From Ochromonas danica (taxonomy: Eukaryota; Sar; Chrysophyceae; Chromulinales; Chromulinaceae), in contig VKHL01000070.1 of assembly GCA_015146655.1 (NCBI GenBank), positions 81,753 through 145,752 on the forward strand: a DNA stretch of 64,000 nucleotides, in the 5' to 3' direction. Made by a program: the position numbers and the translations under genes. Shown here one piece after another: positions 10,642 to 21,994 of the stretch. How positions within the stretch are numbered: position 1 is the first letter of the stretch; each line of letters begins with the position of its first letter. The notes beneath the pieces were generated by a model, which was given only the letters and a program-made list of their open reading frames with translations, searched no databases and had not been told where the DNA came from.

Positions 10642-11406
10642 ATGACTGACTCTTCTTCCTCTGCTAGAGCAGTGGCCAAAGAAGATGCTGCTCTCATCCA
10701 AGCTGTACAGGCTCATGAAGGAGGAGTCATTCCTAAAGGATCTCTAACAGCTGACTTACAATCTACTGTTGATAATAATCAGAACCTTTACCCTGATGAA
10801 CCTCCTATTAAAGTTGAAGATATAGTAATCAGACATCAACCTGATGATAAAGAAACAGATGAACAATTACAATCCAAAGCAACGAAGGAAGTTGAGGAAG
10901 TACCATCAGGTTCAGGTATCTCAATCAATCAGTCTGAAGCCGATAAGAAGAGAACGAATGAAATTAAGGAAGAGTATGAAAGTAAGTCTGAGCCATACGA
11001 TGACCAGCCATCACAAGGTCCACAAAGTCAATCGACTGTCACTCTTCCAGATCTATTTTTCGGCAATCTTCCCACTCCATTACAACGTGAAGAACAACGA
11101 GAACCTTCAACTTTGATGATGGATGCTGTTTTCAGTCTACCGCTTTGGAGCTCTCCCAAGGAATCAGACTTGACCATGTACAAAGCTGAAGAAGATCGAA
11201 CTTCAAAGTTAAGCATAAGAGATATTCCTACGATATCAACATCGAAACTCATTCTTCCTATGGCAGAAGCTGGAGTCTATTCCCCGCCGTTGACCAACGA
11301 GTCAAGATCTTCCAGACAGTCTCCTGGATATGATCGTTTGAGTCGATCTCGTAGTGCGGAAGGAATCACAACAAGTGCCTTACATATTAGAAGTCGCCTA
11401 CATTAG
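10642..11406 (+). CDS. Seed-maturation-protein (SMP/LEA)-like protein 1
   Basis: 254 residues, single exon. The first 50 residues (AVAKEDAALIQAVQAHEGG then IPKGSLTADLQSTVDNN) follow the SMP-domain pattern known from plant LEA proteins: EDAxxIQxAExR, then a PxGxxAxxQSAxDxN stretch. The remainder is hydrophilic, acidic and Ser/Pro-rich, likely disordered. Two other SMP-like genes lie at 15741-16073 and 16510-16941. A desiccation or stress protectant role is inferred from the family, not shown here. Confidence 0.55.
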   Translation: MTDSSSSARAVAKEDAALIQAVQAHEGGVIPKGSLTADLQSTVDNNQNLYPDEPPIKVEDIVIRHQPDDKETDEQLQSKATKEVEEVPSGSGISINQSEADKKRTNEIKEEYESKSEPYDDQPSQGPQSQSTVTLPDLFFGNLPTPLQREEQREPSTLMMDAVFSLPLWSSPKESDLTMYKAEEDRTSKLSIRDIPTISTSKLILPMAEAGVYSPPLTNESRSSRQSPGYDRLSRSRSAEGITTSALHIRSRLH

Positions 11407-11524
11407 CTTTATGCCTTTTTATCTATTTTAACTTTGTGTTCACTTCCATCACTTCTGCGATAGAAGAGGAAGAAGAGGGAGAGCATGAGAGAGAATGAGA
11501 GAGTGTGTGTGTTACAGTAGCTCA

Positions 11525-11974
11525 TTAGTTTCTCAAAATCTCTCCTTCAAACTTAATGGTAACTATGTCTTCATAATATTTGCATTGTAGTGATTGCTCG
11601 ACTATTTCTACATCATCAGGCAGAGGGACGCGAACAGTGGAGGGATGATCTTCTTCATGGCTCTGCTGCTTGTCCTGCTCTTTCCTCTTCTCCAACTCCA
11701 CCCGCAGCTCCTTGGTAGTGTAGCTCACCTTTCCCACTTGCTGTCCTGCAGATAGGCGAAAGATGACTATGAAGGTCTTCTCATGGCGATAGATGGCGTA
11801 CTCCCCGGGCTGCAAGGCCTGGAGGTGTCCTTCCATTTCTTGTTGATGCGCTGCGCCTTCCCAGTCGTAGCTCTCATAGTCCACATGAAGAATCTCAGCC
11901 TGCTTCACAGACTTTGTGGAAGATATCTCAAAGGCACCGTCTTCACCCAACTCAATGATATCCTCGTCACTCAT
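11525..11974 (-). CDS. Possible HSP20/p23-fold small protein
   Basis: 149 residues from the ATG at 11974. An acidic N-terminus precedes a beta-rich middle (EYAIYRHEKTFIVIFRLS). The C-terminal segment (VRVPLPDDVEIVEQSL then DIVTIKFEG) resembles the end of an alpha-crystallin domain. Only the pattern supports this; I cannot confirm the fold. It is divergent from the large coiled-coil gene at 12210, with a 235-base shared promoter region. Confidence 0.4.
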   Translation of the reverse strand: MSDEDIIELGEDGAFEISSTKSVKQAEILHVDYESYDWEGAAHQQEMEGHLQALQPGEYAIYRHEKTFIVIFRLSAGQQVGKVSYTTKELRVELEKRKEQDKQQSHEEDHPSTVRVPLPDDVEIVEQSLQCKYYEDIVTIKFEGEILRN

Positions 11975-12209
11975 TATTTAGAAGAACAATTGAATGGGAG
12001 AGTAGTTTTACTCGAGGGGCGGTGGTGCTATTTGTCAGTTATTATTGTGTTGCAGGGGGAAGAAGAAGAAGTAGAAGAAACACTTTCTTGTGATGGTGCA
12101 ACGCACAACGCGTTGTTTGAGAACGAAACCGTTCTTCCTCTATACTGTATGGGCGGGTCAGTCAGCAGTGGCAACAAAACAGTCATTGAATGATATTGAC
12201 TGATAAGCT

Positions 12210-15200
12210 ATGATGAAGAAGAAGACTACAGGGAAGATAAAGACTACCACTACCAATACCACTACTACCAATAACACGAAATCCTCTTCTAAATCTTCAC
12301 CTACCTTATTAAAGCAAGCTAAAGCTATTGCTATTGTTCCTCCTCCCTCATCTTCTAATAAGAGAGAAGAAGCTAAGAAGAAAGCTATTGTCCAACAGGT
12401 AGTAATAGCCTGTCACTACACTACACTACACTCCTCATATATCCTTAACATGTCATCATCCCCTCACTATTATCACTAGGAGAGAGAGCAAGCATGGTAT
12501 ATCCCTCCTTCTGCAGGTATCCCAAGTTATCATGCTGATAAGGATCCTTACTGTCCAGCTGCCCGAGTACGTAAATTCAATGAAGAACAACGACAACGTG
12601 TAGAACGAGAGAGTGCCTTTACTGAAGGAGTGCGTTCTGAGCAATGGATCTCTGCCTCTCTTGACAGACAGTATACTCAGTTACCTTTGAAGAATATTCA
12701 TGACTTCCGTGCTAAAGCCTCAGACCATCTCATGATGTCTAGTAATGGTTATGGTTATGGTTATGGAGGTAGTAATGGTAGTGTAGGAGGAGGAGTGCAG
12801 GTGTCTGATATCATCATCTTACAAAAGATTATTGTACGAGAAAATCTATTACAAGAATTAGTTAAAGTTTGTAAGACCAATGAAGATAATCTCTATCCTG
12901 TCATAACAGAAATCTTAGAAATCTTACAAGCAATTCGTTTTGAAACATTAGATATTATTGAAGATATTGCTACCTGGCAGACTGCTCAACCTGTTGGAAG
13001 ACCTTTCCTATTTAAAGGATATAACTACTTGATTAAGATGAAGACTGACTTAGACTTTATAGATCAATATGATGTCATTGTAGAAAGAGTTTGTTTTGAA
13101 TTTCAATCTAATCCATTAGCTTATCGTGGAGGTGGTAGAGTCATTCAAGGATTTGAATTAAGTGCAACGGCTACTAATTCTCTTACGGCTACCTCACAAC
13201 AAAGATATCAAAACCTTCTATCAGCTTATCATCAATCATTAGGAGATGATGGAGCAGGATTAGTAGTGGATGGGTTACCTGTTAGTCGTTTACGTCGTGC
13301 TGAAGAAGTTATTCAAGGAGAATTCCGTAGAATTCAACAACAAGTGGATATGGCTAATAGTCAACAACAACGATCAGCTCTACAACAACAATTAGAACAA
13401 CGAGGTTTAAGTTTTGATCAATATGATAATAGTGGTGAAGATGGTGTTTATCTATCACAACCAGGTGGTAGACAATCTATTGCCCAGCAGACTCTTGCTA
13501 GCTATCAAGACCTAAGGTCAGTCAGTCAGTTAGGCAGTCAGTCAGTCTGTCTGTTGTTACTATAGTCTATGACCAGTTTGACTAATTCTTGTTTGTTTAA
13601 CACAGAGCAAGTTGGGAGAGCGCGGCTAGTTTTGATCCTCTCACAAGCCCCACTACACAACAACAGCAACAAGGAGAGTCATTCCTGCGACTGTCTGTTG
13701 AGAGTGGAGACTCCGTGACCTCGAATATCAATGAAGGCAACCAGAAGAAGAAGTCTTCAGCTAAGATAAACAAGAAGAATCTCTTCAACCCCAAGAGGTA
13801 CTTCACTGTTATGTTGTTGTAATTATCGTAGTATTCATTTCCTTGATGATATGATGATTTGTTGTTGTTGATGATGACAATGATAGAGCGAAACTAGAGC
13901 GCATTACAGTCTTACAAGAAGAAACATCAGAATTAGAGGCCATGATTGTAAGTCACAACTTTGCTTTCTGTTTTATATCCTGTTCAAAGAGACTCGCTAA
14001 ATGGAGATGATGTTATGGTTTGATATTGTTAGGCTCATATTCATGATAAGATCACGACGTTAAGTGGTGAAGTGAAGATTCATGCTCAACGTGCTGCAGC
14101 ATTGCTGAAAAAAGAGCAAGAAGCTCGTGAGAATGGTCGTGAAGGAGCTGCATTGCATATTGCCGCGGAAATCAGTCTGACCAATGCTACAATTCTAGAG
14201 AAGAGGACGGCAATCAAAGACTTGCATCGAGAAGCCTATTTCCTGTCTTTAGAAAGGAAAAGGAAGCAAGGAGTGGTGAAGACCATGCAAGATGAGATGA
14301 CACTACATAGAGAGCGAGAGAAGCTGAAGAAGAAGATTGAAGCCAAGATTAAGAAAGATGTAAGAGTCATATTATCATGTCAATGTAATCCCTTCTTCAT
14401 TATCATCCTAACGGACCGATATGTTACCATACTACCTTTGTACTTTAGGGTCTGATGGCTGCATTAGCTGAGTTTGATAGTGAAAAGCTAACACTGGAGT
14501 CATTGAAGCTTAATTCTTCTTCTCCTCCGAGGAAAGGTAATGGGAAAGGGTCTGATAAAAATCCAAACAAGGCATCCAGAAAGCAATCAATGGGCAGTGT
14601 GGACAGTCGAGTGAGCTTAGCAGAGGAGGATGGCCCCAGAGGAGGAGGTGATGGTGTTGAAGAGGAAGAAGAAGAAGGAGAAGGCAAACATGAGGATGAG
14701 ATGGCAGCCTACAATAAAATGCTCGAAATGCATGATCACATTGAAGACTTGGCTTTAAATGATAGCACAGACCATAATGACGATGGCAATGAGTGGAAGA
14801 GTGGGGAGTATGTTGGAGAGGAAGATATGAATAGTACTTATCCAAGTGGTATTGATGTAGCCCAGCCTCAACAATTCTCTCCTTCTAACAATGAGGATTT
14901 CGACAATGATGACAATAATGACGAACTTCATGATGAGCATGACAACAACCATGAAGGTGACTATGACAACTATCATGACAATACGAACGATCCTGGATAT
15001 GGTACCACTTCTTCTTCTCTTCCTCATTCTCCTTTCCAAGCTCTCGATACAACTGCTGGATATAGTAACATATCAGATCGAGATATGGCAACAAGTCCTT
15101 GGAGTCCAGAAGAAGATAAGCTAGAACTCAGTGCTGATAGTACAATGCATGGATTACATGACGTCAGACAAGGAGATTCTGAGAACCATTCTGATCATAT

Positions 15201-15504
15201 CTTCGATACTTCTGTTGGAACTACAGACACTCCTTTCCCCGTGATGAAAGATGATGACCCACTTCCCTCTTTGTCTGGCATAGCGACTGCTGATGAGACA
15301 ACTAACAATGATCTCTTCCAACCACCAAGCGAGCAAGAACATGAAAGAGAAAATGTGGGTTTGTTATTGGAAGAGAGAGCAATAGTTCATGAAGAGGAAG
15401 TTTCCCATTCCCCCGCAGCCTTGGATAGTCATCCTTCACCATCAGCACATGAGCCAGCAAGAGGAACAGGCTTTTCTTTCGCTCGTCTGCTCCGTAGAGG
15501 TTAG
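12210..15504 (+). CDS. Large helical/coiled-coil protein of unknown function (six exons)
   Basis: Exons 12210-12398, 12480-13516, 13606-13797, 13887-13947, 14033-14359 and 14449-15504 give about 953 residues. It starts with a Lys/Thr/Asn-rich disordered end. A well-structured region (about residues 65-240) follows, containing WYIPPSAGIPSYHADKDPYC and a helical block ILQKIIVRENLLQELVKVC. A Gln-rich coiled coil and a second charged coiled coil (exons 4-5, QAEARENG-like heptads) come next. The last ~350 residues are acidic, Asp/Asn/His-rich and disordered. The architecture would suit a cytoskeletal or flagellar scaffold, but I recognise no named family, so function is left open. Confidence 0.6.
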
Positions 15505-15740
15505 AGGTTTGCAGTGATGAGTGGATTAGCTGGAGAACATTTCTGTGCTGTTTGTGTTAGCGTTTCTTTGTGTCGCATGCTTGTTGAATGTTTGTTGACT
15601 AATGTGCGACTAATAGTTTTGGAGTGGTTATATGAAAGTAGTGTAATGATATTCTGTGATGTGCTGTTCTGTGTTGTAGTGTTTGTATTGATTGATATTG
15701 ATGTTGCACATGTATAATATTAATGCCTTTAAAGTGCGCA

Positions 15741-16073
15741 TTATGGTCTAGTGGTATTTGTTGCGTGTTGTTGCTTATCAACATATCCTTGAACCTCAGC
15801 TACTATCGAAGCAATGGGTACTTTCCCTTCTTCCTTCATTTGTGTAGATTGGAGAAGTCTTGCTTCTTCAGGAGTAGGGGGAGCTTCTCGAAGAGCTTGA
15901 TCCAAGGTAATCGGAGTCATTCCTCTTGTTAGATTAGCATTCTTATCTGCAGCAGCTTGAACATGAGATACGAAGGATTCTTTAGGAATATATCCTTCAC
16001 CAGCTTTAGCAGTCACAGATTGGAGCTTTGAGGCATCTTCCTTCGTAACAAAGTTCTCTCTATGGATTTCCAT
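15741..16073 (-). CDS. Seed-maturation-protein (SMP/LEA)-like protein 2
   Basis: 110 residues from the ATG at 16073. Two SMP-like half-repeats are visible. The first (VTKEDASKLQSVTAK then IPKESFVSHVQAAADKN) has the EDAxxxQSxxxK and PxxSxxxxVQAAAxxN pattern; the second (TPEEARLLQSTQMK then VPIASIVAEVQGYVD) repeats it. A link ITLDQALREAPP joins them, like the spacer between SMP modules. It is divergent from the third family member at 16510 with 436 bases between the ATGs. Confidence 0.6.
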   Translation of the reverse strand: MEIHRENFVTKEDASKLQSVTAKAGEGYIPKESFVSHVQAAADKNANLTRGMTPITLDQALREAPPTPEEARLLQSTQMKEEGKVPIASIVAEVQGYVDKQQHATNTTRP

Positions 16074-16509
16074 GCTTCTTCCAACAGCAATTTCCAACGA
16101 ATGAAGATTATGTTGGGATGTATTTTGTTGGTTGCTAGTAGTGAGCAGCTATGCTATGCTAGGATAGGATTTAATTATGAAGGGATAAGCAGAACATGAT
16201 GAGAATGAGAGGTGCTGGGTGAGTGAAGGGGAATGACTGAAAGATCCTCTCATTGAACAAACTTCTTTCAGCAAGGGATTTGGTGGGGGTTGAGGGACTA
16301 GGAGACAGGGTTTGGAGAAGAGCAAAAGTGCTGTTTAAACTCCACAATAGTCTTTTGATATAAACAGTGTCTTTAGTCCCTTCCCTGCACATTTGTCTTC
16401 ATTGTCATCCTCTCTCTCTATCTCTCTCATTGAAGGAACACTTCACAATCTAATACTATCGATAGTAAGTCATATCTAATACTTAGGAGAAGTGATTAGA
16501 ACAATAACC

Positions 16510-16941
16510 ATGGATAGACCAGTTACCATAGAAGATGCTAATCTTCTTCATCATTTTGCTGAAGGCTTCCTGCCAATAGGTCGCAATGCATTTGTCATGG
16601 ATATTAAAGAAGCAGCTGAGAAGAACACTCAAGAGAAAAGAGAGAAACCTATCACAGTGAGAAATGCTCTTTCCAAAAATCCACCTACCTTAGAAGACTT
16701 TAAAATCTTACAGTCTAGAGTAGTCAAAGTGATTCCTAAAGGTTCGATACTCACTCTCATTCAATCCTATATTGCTCATCATGGTGGAATGAATAAAAGT
16801 GATGCTGCTAAGGAACTAGAACGTCAAATTAAACAGAATCATTACAAAATGGATGTGGGATTACTGCCAAGGAAGATCAAACCTGCCAAGATTCGCACGG
16901 AGGCACATTTTCACGGATCGAACGCAACTAATCGCACTTGA
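16510..16941 (+). CDS. Seed-maturation-protein (SMP/LEA)-like protein 3
   Basis: 143 residues from the first in-frame ATG (16510). It shares the two-module layout of its divergent neighbour: VTIEDANLLHHFAEG then VMDIKEAAEKN, a linker ITVRNALSKNPP nearly matching ITLDQALREAPP, then TLEDFKILQSRVVK and IPKGSILTLIQSYI. A basic C-terminal tail ends the protein. Head-to-head duplication of a common ancestor is the simplest explanation. Protective stress role inferred only. Confidence 0.6.
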   Translation: MDRPVTIEDANLLHHFAEGFLPIGRNAFVMDIKEAAEKNTQEKREKPITVRNALSKNPPTLEDFKILQSRVVKVIPKGSILTLIQSYIAHHGGMNKSDAAKELERQIKQNHYKMDVGLLPRKIKPAKIRTEAHFHGSNATNRT

Positions 16942-17294
16942 ACGATACCTTCAATATCGTTCTGGAAAGGTTAATCCCTTCTTTCTGGTTAATCCCTTCT
17001 TTCTTGGAGGAGCAATACACCGCATGTTATACCTATTTCTTATCACTGTTGTTATACAGTAGTCTAGATTGTGGAAGTTGAAAGTTAACATGAATGAAAC
17101 GTGAAGAAGAAGAAACATTGCAAATAGTCTACAAACTATACTTAGTAAAATTACATCATTATGCTCCTTTATAGCTCGAGCAGAAGCCAATCAAACAACA
17201 AACAAGGAATACTATGAATTCAAAATCCAATTGAAGCATCTTCCGATAGACACGTTTTAAAGTTCCATTTCGATCCATAGCACTTCACTTCACT

Positions 17295-17888
17295 TCACTT
17301 TATCTCCACTTTGAAGGGCTCTTGGGCTTGAAGTTTGGGCAAGACAACTGTCAGCTTGCCATCCACTTTGCTCGCTTCTACCCTGGGGATATCAATGTTT
17401 GGAGGGAGTGGAAGACGACGAGAGAGGAGGTAGTTGTCAGGAAACTTGGCTTCCAAGACCAGGAAGCCTGAGTCCACTCTCATGGCTAAGGATTCCTTGG
17501 GCAAGTTAGGGATGCCAGCAGTGAGAACGATCTTCTCGGGTGTTTCTTCCATTTGCAATCTCCGGCCTCCTCTGCCCATGCCTCTATGGCCTCTTCCTCC
17601 CCATCTGCCAAACATGGTAGAATCGGATGGAGGAGGAGGAGGAGTGGCGACAGGGATTGACTCTTGTGGGGCAGGCACTTGTTGTTGCTGCCAGTAGCCT
17701 CTGCCTCCATGTCTCAATCCTCCAAACCTACCACCAAAGAAGTGGCGGGAATCATTCATTTCCATAGCAACGGCTCCTTCAGGAGTGCTGTAACATCTTC
17801 TGAAACCTCTTCCACAAGCAGACACAACTCTCTGACCAGCAGCAGCGACATGATGATGTTGATGATGGTGATGATGATGCCAGTGCAT
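17295..17888 (-). CDS. Small heat-shock protein (HSP20), possibly mitochondrial
   Basis: 197 residues from the ATG at 17888. The C-terminal ~90 residues form an alpha-crystallin domain: KIVLTAGIPNLPKESLAMRV, then LVLEAKFP, SRRLPLPPNID, and a closing DGKLTVVLPK that matches the family's DGxLxxxxPK end. The N-terminus is His-rich, then RGFRRCYSTPEG, a plausible mitochondrial cleavage region, followed by Gly/Arg-rich and Pro-rich linkers. It should act as an ATP-independent holdase. It sits beside the SMP-like genes, which fits a stress-gene neighbourhood. Organelle assignment is tentative. Confidence 0.75.
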   Translation of the reverse strand: MHWHHHHHHQHHHVAAAGQRVVSACGRGFRRCYSTPEGAVAMEMNDSRHFFGGRFGGLRHGGRGYWQQQQVPAPQESIPVATPPPPPSDSTMFGRWGGRGHRGMGRGGRRLQMEETPEKIVLTAGIPNLPKESLAMRVDSGFLVLEAKFPDNYLLSRRLPLPPNIDIPRVEASKVDGKLTVVLPKLQAQEPFKVEIK

Positions 17889-18459
17889 TCTTGCAATAGT
17901 TAACCAATAGTAGCCTAGTACAATGCAATAGTTCAAAGTAGGATTGGGATTTGATTATGAATGAGCAGAGTCTATTGTCGTCAGAACATTCCTCTCTCCT
18001 TCTTCTTCATCTTCTACCTTCTCTGAGGAGGACAGAAATGGCAGAGGTGTGATGGAATTCTATTGCCCAGCTCTTCTTGTCAAGGAGTGCTGCTGCCCAT
18101 GCAGCACGAATGCCCCCAACTTCTGGAGATTTGGAGTCTGGACTGGTTGAGTAACTTATTAAGTTAATTGTCATTTATTGTTATTATTATTGTTGTTTTG
18201 CGTGGGGGTGCACCTTGTTGCTCTGACTGGGCAGTGATGAGGCTGTGAGGGGTTGAGGGTTGCAACCTCCTCGACAAGCAATAGAGGTGAAAGAAGAAGA
18301 GAAGCAACAACAACAACAACGCAGACAGAGACTGAGACTGAGACAGACCTGAAGTAAATCTTTCTCTTCCTTGCTACTGTACTGTACTACTTGACTGTGC
18401 TAACTAACTAACACACTTGCTTGTTGCTTCTTCTCTATTAGACTACTATCATTATCAAC
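17889..18459. other. Intergenic region between HSP20 and COX11
   Basis: Divergent promoter region with CAA and GAGACT-type short repeats near 18306-18345. No gene seen. Confidence 0.5.
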
Positions 18460-19365
18460 ATGTTGTTCACTATAAATCGTTCTAATTCTAATCGTCTCTT
18501 TCGCCTTGGACACAGACTGTCCACTATCAATACTACCACTGCCTGCTACACCACCTCCTCCACCTCCTCCTCCACCTCCACTACTACCACTACTGCCTCC
18601 CTCCTCCATCGCCAGCTTCTCTCTCGCCCTCCTAGCAGACCCTCACCACACTATCAACAATATCGTTACTACACCAAGTCCTCCTCCTCCTCCTCCTCTC
18701 CTCCTCCTCCTCCTAACGACCCTAATGACGAGAGTAATATGAAATGGGCTGTTAATATCACTACCATTGTTGTCTTCATCTTTGGTCTTTCTTATGCTGC
18801 AGTACCTCTCTATAAGGTCTTCTGTCAGATGACAGGCTTTGGTGGAACTACCCAAATAGCTGAAGAAAGTCGTGCTAAGACCATCACTCCGATTGAAAAT
18901 GGTAAGATCTTGAAAGTCTTCTTCACTAGTAATGTACATAGTGAAATGCCTTGGATCTTTCGTCCTACTCAAAAGGAAGTGAAGATTGTCCCTGGAGAGA
19001 CTGCGTTAGCCTTTTATACTGTCAAGAATACAGCAGAGTATCCTATTACAGGGGTAGCAACGTATAATGTTTATCCACCTAAAGCTGGTTTATACTTTAA
19101 TAAGATACAATGTTTTTGTTTTGAAGAACAACGATTAAGTGGTGGAGAAGAGATTGATATGCCAGTGTTCTTCTTTATTGATCCTGAGTTTGTAGATGAT
19201 CCTGCTATGGATGCTGTGACCAATATTACCTTATCGTATACTTTCTTTAAGACTGGAGAGGAGAAGAATGAAGATAAGGTGGTGGAGGAGGAGGAGGAGG
19301 AGGAGGTAGCTGCTGCTCCTGCTCCTGCTGCTACTAGTGCTACTACCCCTGCTGTATCAGCTTGA
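18460..19365 (+). CDS. COX11: Cytochrome c oxidase assembly protein COX11
   Basis: 301 residues, single exon. An N-terminal Arg/Ser/Thr-rich mitochondrial presequence and low-complexity segment reach residue ~90. One transmembrane helix (WAVNITTIVVFIFGLSYAAV) lies at about 96-117. The conserved COX11 periplasmic-type beta domain follows: VPLYKVFCQMTGFGG, then FTSNVHSEMPW, and the copper-binding CFCFEEQ at 218-224. The domain ends with FFIDPEF and NITLSYTFF. A Glu-rich and Ala-rich tail is an extension not typical of the family. It delivers copper to CuB of cytochrome oxidase at the inner membrane. Confidence 0.95.
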   Translation: MLFTINRSNSNRLFRLGHRLSTINTTTACYTTSSTSSSTSTTTTTASLLHRQLLSRPPSRPSPHYQQYRYYTKSSSSSSSPPPPPNDPNDESNMKWAVNITTIVVFIFGLSYAAVPLYKVFCQMTGFGGTTQIAEESRAKTITPIENGKILKVFFTSNVHSEMPWIFRPTQKEVKIVPGETALAFYTVKNTAEYPITGVATYNVYPPKAGLYFNKIQCFCFEEQRLSGGEEIDMPVFFFIDPEFVDDPAMDAVTNITLSYTFFKTGEEKNEDKVVEEEEEEEVAAAPAPAATSATTPAVSA

Positions 19366-19918
19366 AGTAGACTACTGACAAACAAGTAGACTAATGACTA
19401 GTACTAGTAGTACCTTATTGTGAGTGTTCGCTGTATGCATGGGTACTATTGTACTGTAGGTAGAAGAAGGAGGTGGAGGAGGAGGTGGTGGTGGTAGGTA
19501 GTTAGTGTCTAGACCATTCTTACATTGCTTGCTTGCATTGCTTACATTAATCTAACCTAACCAACCTCTCTATCTCGACTAGTCTAACCCTGTACTGTAC
19601 AAGGTACCCTGTTACTGTACACACTAACGACTAGTTAGTCTAACACCATGTCTACTGTAGTGGGTGTGATGGAAAACTGAAAACTGAAAACTGAAAACCA
19701 AGGTTGGCTTTCTAAAACTAATGATTTTGAAGTTAAAACCCAACTATTTTGCTATTTTCAAGAAGTGCGTTTTAATTGCGAAAGTGTTTTTCTGTTTTTG
19801 TGTATAATATACATATGGTCAAAAGTGTAGTTTTTATATTCGCAAAAGTAGGTTTTAAAGTACTAAAAGGAGGGTTTGTCCTCTCTGTTCTGTTCTTCTC
19901 TGTTGGCAGTCTGTGATA
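19366..19918. other. Intergenic region upstream of BolA gene
   Basis: Contains GTACTGTA and ACTAGT-type low complexity and a 7-base GAAAACT tandem (about four copies) near 19671-19698. No coding signal. Confidence 0.5.
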
Positions 19919-20448
19919 ATGACAAGAAGAAGAAGAAGCATCACCTTCATCTCCTTCTATCTCCTTCTCATCTTCTCTATCATAGTAGCTCTCATGATGT
20001 CATTCTCTACAGCTATGAGATGTCTGACTAGTCGTCAATGTCATCATCTCACTGTCTCACCAACAATGAAGATGATGACCATGTCTGTTGGTAGAAGAAG
20101 TAGCAGACCTTTGGCTATGGCAAGAAATAGTGGGCATCTTACTCGTGCCTTCCATAGCACACCAGGGACTTTCCATGAAGGAGGTGGAGCAGGAGGAGGA
20201 GGAGCAGGAGGAGGAGGAGGAGAGGATACAGTGGTATCACGTTGTAAAGAGAAGATTCGCAAGAGTTTGAATGTTGCTCATGTTGATGTCATGGCATCTA
20301 ATGATGATCCTAATGGCTCTCATGTAAGCTTATAACATGCATGTGAAGAGAAGTGTGTTTTGATGACTTAAAAGTCTCATCTATCACTTGCGAAACCTTA
20401 AACTATGAATTGGCTGACTGACTCATGTATCCTGTGTGTGTGTATGTG

Positions 20449-20515
<67 letters not shown>

Positions 20516-21215
20516 CTACAGGTTAATATCTTTTGTGTGTCAGAAGATTTTCAGGGCAAGTCTATTGTACAACGCCAACGGATGATTTATAAAGCTATTT
20601 GGGATGAGCTATCAGGTAGTACATTGTATACACTGTATACACTACGTTAGTACACTACATTGTATACACTACCCTAGCACACTGTATATACCCCCCTAGT
20701 ACACTGTACACACTACCTTAGTACACTACACTGTACACACTACCTTAGTACACTATACTGTACACACTACCTTAGTACACTACACTGTATACACTACCCT
20801 AGTACACTGTACACACTACCTTAGTACACTGTACACCCAACCTTAGTACACTACACTGTATACACTACCTTAGTACACTGTACACGCTACCTTAGTACAC
20901 TACACTGTATACACTACCCTAGCACACTGTATATACCCTCCTAGTACACTGTACTGTTCTGCACTGTATACATCGTACTACACTATCATCGCTCACACTG
21001 TACTAGACTTCATCATACTTGATGTGTCATACCATCATGACTGTTCTATCCATTCTACCTACAGTACTAGTACTTCATCATCATCGTTGTCTACCATGCT
21101 AACCTTACATCTCTCTCTTCTCTATGTATGTCTCTCTTACCCTTGACTACTAGGTCCTGTGCATGCTGTGGATCATATTGTAGCAAAGACTCCAGCTGAG
21201 ATGGAAAAGAAATAA
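19919..21215 (+). CDS. BolA-family protein with N-terminal signal sequence (three exons)
   Basis: Exons 19919-20323, 20522-20615 and 21154-21215 join to 186 residues. The BolA fold spans the exons: CKEKIRKSLNVAHVDV, SHVNIFCVSEDFQGKS, VQRQRMIYKAIWDEL, then PVHAVDHIVAKTP. The invariant RQRxIYxxLxxE-type helix and the C-terminal HALxxxxxTP-type end, here VHAVDHIVAKTP, are both present. BolA proteins partner monothiol glutaredoxins in Fe-S handling. The N-terminus has a hydrophobic helix (FISFYLLLIFSIIVALMM) followed by SFSTAM and a Ser/Arg-rich stretch, suggesting plastid import via the ER. A Gly-rich insert precedes the domain. Introns carry a GT microsatellite and a minisatellite. Confidence 0.88.
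20433..20514 (+). repeat. GT dinucleotide microsatellite
   Basis: About 40 GT units with two interruptions, in BolA intron 1, ending just before the acceptor at 20521. Confidence 0.95.
20616..20960. repeat. Minisatellite of TACACTACCTTAGTACACTG-type units
   Basis: About ten imperfect 18-36 base units built from GTACACT, ACTGTATACACTAC and CCTTAGTACAC blocks fill the start of BolA intron 2. Units are self-complementary in part (GTAC, GTATAC), so hairpins are possible. Confidence 0.85.
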
Positions 21216-21994
21216 CAATTGAATCTTCTTCTTCACCTCTATACACTACTAGCCTATAGTAGAAGACAGTTAATCAACATAACGTAACATAACATTAACA
21301 CAACATGGTGAATGGTCTTGTCTGGTCAGTACTGTATGGTAGACTACACTACACTAGACTAGACTATTGTGACTGAATAGGGATGTGATTCGATTGCTTT
21401 TATTGATACTGTAATGATAATGCATTGACATCTTCCACGTTAGACTATGTACAGTACCTGCTGGTATTGTCTTGTTGTTGGTCCAGTCTAGTAGATACAC
21501 TACTAGTTACAGGTACTGATGAAAGGTCTTTAGACTAGTCCAGTTGTACTGGTATGGTATAGTCTAGACTAGTGCAGACACAGTGTCACTATTATTAGGG
21601 TACGGTGGAAAGAGCTACAGTATCACACTAGTAGTATGTGGTAAGTGTGTAAGGTAAAGTAGGTATTAGGTGGGTAAAAGGTAGTCTGGTTGTTGATTAC
21701 TCATTCACGAAATCATCCATCTGCAAACAAAAAAGAAAATAATGCTATTGTCATGACAATCCACCACCTCCTCCTCCTCCTTAGACACTCTCTTGATATC
21801 ACCACTTGGCATATTAACACTACCCATACATATTACTACTACAGTTCAGGTTTTACCAACAAGTGGTAACCCTGCAGGCAACAAGTGTAACAGAGAGAGC
21901 GAAGAGAGGAGGAGCTGCAGGAGGTGGTTGAGGAGGGTAGCTAACACATCTGGTTCTCCTCCTCCTTCGGAAGCTATCTGTCTTTACCCGCCGT
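21216..21994. other. Convergent spacer between BolA and TBC1D5 genes
   Basis: Low-complexity TAGACTA/GTACTG sequence. A minus-strand acceptor-like TTTGCAG followed by a short open run ending at 21700 could be a terminal mini-exon, but no matching donor in frame was found. Confidence 0.4.

Noticed and set aside
14510-15342. Several long open frames opposite the coiled-coil gene's last exon
   Set aside because: Shadows of an acidic low-complexity exon; composition is Leu/His/Met runs without any domain.
15735-15780. tRNA-like D-arm text (TATGGTCTAGTGGTA)
   Set aside because: No matching acceptor stem, anticodon stem or T-arm follows; it lies at the 3' end of an SMP-like gene.
20616-20960. Possible CRISPR-like regular repeats
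   Set aside because: Units are contiguous and variable with no unique spacers; it is a minisatellite in an intron of a nuclear gene.
21700-21722. Possible last mini-exon of TBC1D5
   Set aside because: A good acceptor is present but no in-frame donor before the stop at 21995 was found.
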